From assembly GCA_030620255.1 (NCBI GenBank), contig JAUXFB010000061.1:1-7207 (forward strand): a stretch of DNA of 7,207 nucleotides, in the 5' to 3' direction. The translations under genes and the position numbers were made by a program. The notes beneath the pieces were generated by a model. That model was given only the letters and a program-made list of their open reading frames with translations. It was not told the DNA's origin and searched no databases. This DNA is from Candidatus Aminicenantota bacterium (GTDB lineage Bacteria > Acidobacteriota > Aminicenantia > UBA2199). Of this stretch, positions 6,606-7,207 are shown piece after piece; the first letter of the stretch is position 1, and every line of letters starts with the position of its first letter.

Positions 6606-6615
6606 AGATTAAAAT

Positions 6616-7207
6616 ATGACGAAACTAAAAAATAAAAAAATCAAAAATATTTGTATGCTCAGCACACATGGCTATTTTGATCCTGTTCCTGAATTGGGTA
6701 AAACAGATACTGGAGGCCAGGTGCTTTATGTACTCCAATTAGCTCAAGCTATCACTCGATTTGGTATTAATGTAGACATCTATACACGTTGGTTTGATTC
6801 TGCAAAACCACAAATAGAGCCTATTCCAGATTGTTCAAAAGCAAGGCTAATCCGAATCCCTGCTGGAAAATGGAAATTTATTCCAAAAGAATCCATCTAT
6901 GGGATATTAGATGAACTTGCAGAAAATATGATCAAATTTATAAAGGAACAGAAATTAGAGTATGACCTTTTTCATGGTCACTATGTAGATGCAGGTATTG
7001 TTACTCTGAATGTAGCTAAGGCATTATCCAAACCAAGTTTCTTTACTGCTCACTCTCTTGGAGCATGGAAAAAACAAAGAGTAATCGGTAACCCTAAAGA
7101 AATGGACAAAATTTTCAATTTCACTCACAGAATTGCACAAGAGTTGAGAATATTTCAATCAATAAACGGTCAAACCATTACAAGTAAAGAAGAAGAAGAG
7201 AAAATGA
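6616..7207 (+). CDS. GT4 glycosyltransferase, sucrose-phosphate / mannosylfructose-phosphate synthase type (3' truncated)
   Basis: The first 197 codons of a gene that runs off the right edge. The protein resembles the N-terminal Rossmann domain of retaining GT4 sugar-nucleotide transferases of the sucrose synthase / sucrose-phosphate synthase / mannosylfructose-phosphate synthase group. These transfer glucose or mannose from a nucleotide sugar to fructose or fructose-6-phosphate in the cytoplasm. Landmarks: LSTHGYFDPVPELGKTDTGG (15-34), whose DTGGQ is the glycine loop at the sugar-nucleotide site; VDIYTRWF (53-60); IPAGKWKFIPKE (81-92); HGHYVDAG (120-127); and FTAHSLGAWKK (143-153), where SPS proteins usually have FTGHSLG. 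Near the edge, ITSKEEEE corresponds to the ITSTxQE region. An in-frame TAA at 6610-6612 fixes the start at or after 6613; the ATG at 6616 fits the family but has no Shine-Dalgarno sequence. The C-terminal donor-binding domain is missing, so donor and acceptor cannot be decided. A role in compatible-solute synthesis is an inference. Confidence 0.87.
   Translation, partial: MTKLKNKKIKNICMLSTHGYFDPVPELGKTDTGGQVLYVLQLAQAITRFGINVDIYTRWFDSAKPQIEPIPDCSKARLIRIPAGKWKFIPKESIYGILDELAENMIKFIKEQKLEYDLFHGHYVDAGIVTLNVAKALSKPSFFTAHSLGAWKKQRVIGNPKEMDKIFNFTHRIAQELRIFQSINGQTITSKEEEEKM

Larger units (their letters stand above)
6403..6615. other. Divergent intergenic control region
   Basis: This is a 213-bp, very AT-rich stretch between two genes transcribed away from each other. 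It holds candidate promoters for both directions, two inverted repeats (6422-6454 and 6481-6495) and a short open frame at 6550-6612. I see no tRNA, known riboswitch, insertion-sequence end or GC-rich terminator in it. Confidence 0.7.

Noticed and set aside
6403..6615. Possible riboswitch, small RNA or mobile-element end in the divergent region
   Set aside because: There is no conserved riboswitch core, no GC-rich structured stretch, no target-site duplication and no terminal repeat; only AT-rich promoter-like sequence and short inverted repeats are visible.

Overview
The window is AT-rich throughout and comes from a Gram-negative-type (diderm) bacterium. The diderm reading rests on a MacAB-like export operon whose adaptors carry secretion signals, two of them lipoprotein-like, and on a bactofilin. 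I cannot name the lineage from sequence alone. An uncultured or environmental low-GC diderm would fit.

Layout: (1) Bases 1-329, plus strand, are the 3' end of purH (purine biosynthesis). (2) Bases 362-772 (possibly to 787), minus strand, encode a small bactofilin that faces purH tail to tail and has its own likely promoter. (3) Bases 910-6402, minus strand, form one tight operon read right to left: ABC ATPase, three consecutive HlyD/MacA-like membrane-fusion proteins (adaptors A, B and C), then a MacB/FtsX-type permease. Every junction overlaps (11, 17, 4 and 1 nt), so the five genes are almost certainly co-transcribed and translationally coupled. (4) Bases 6403-6615 are a 213-bp divergent control region with promoter-like boxes in both directions, two inverted repeats and a possible 20-codon upstream reading frame. 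(5) From 6616 to the right edge, plus strand, is the 5' part of a GT4 glycosyltransferase of the sucrose-phosphate synthase / mannosylfructose-phosphate synthase type.

How the genes work together: the ATPase and permease would form a type VII (MacB/LolCDE-like) mechanotransmission ABC transporter. The three adaptors would form the periplasmic conduit towards an outer-membrane channel that is not encoded here. The unusual point is the number of adaptors. MacAB-type systems normally have one; here three paralogues of nearly equal length (401, 407 and 397 residues) share the same domain plan and the same aromatic/charged insertion after the second lipoyl half-motif. They differ in membrane attachment: two look like lipoproteins, one looks like a plain secreted or N-terminally anchored protein. 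A hetero-oligomeric adaptor ring or stack is the most interesting hypothesis. The substrate cannot be inferred.
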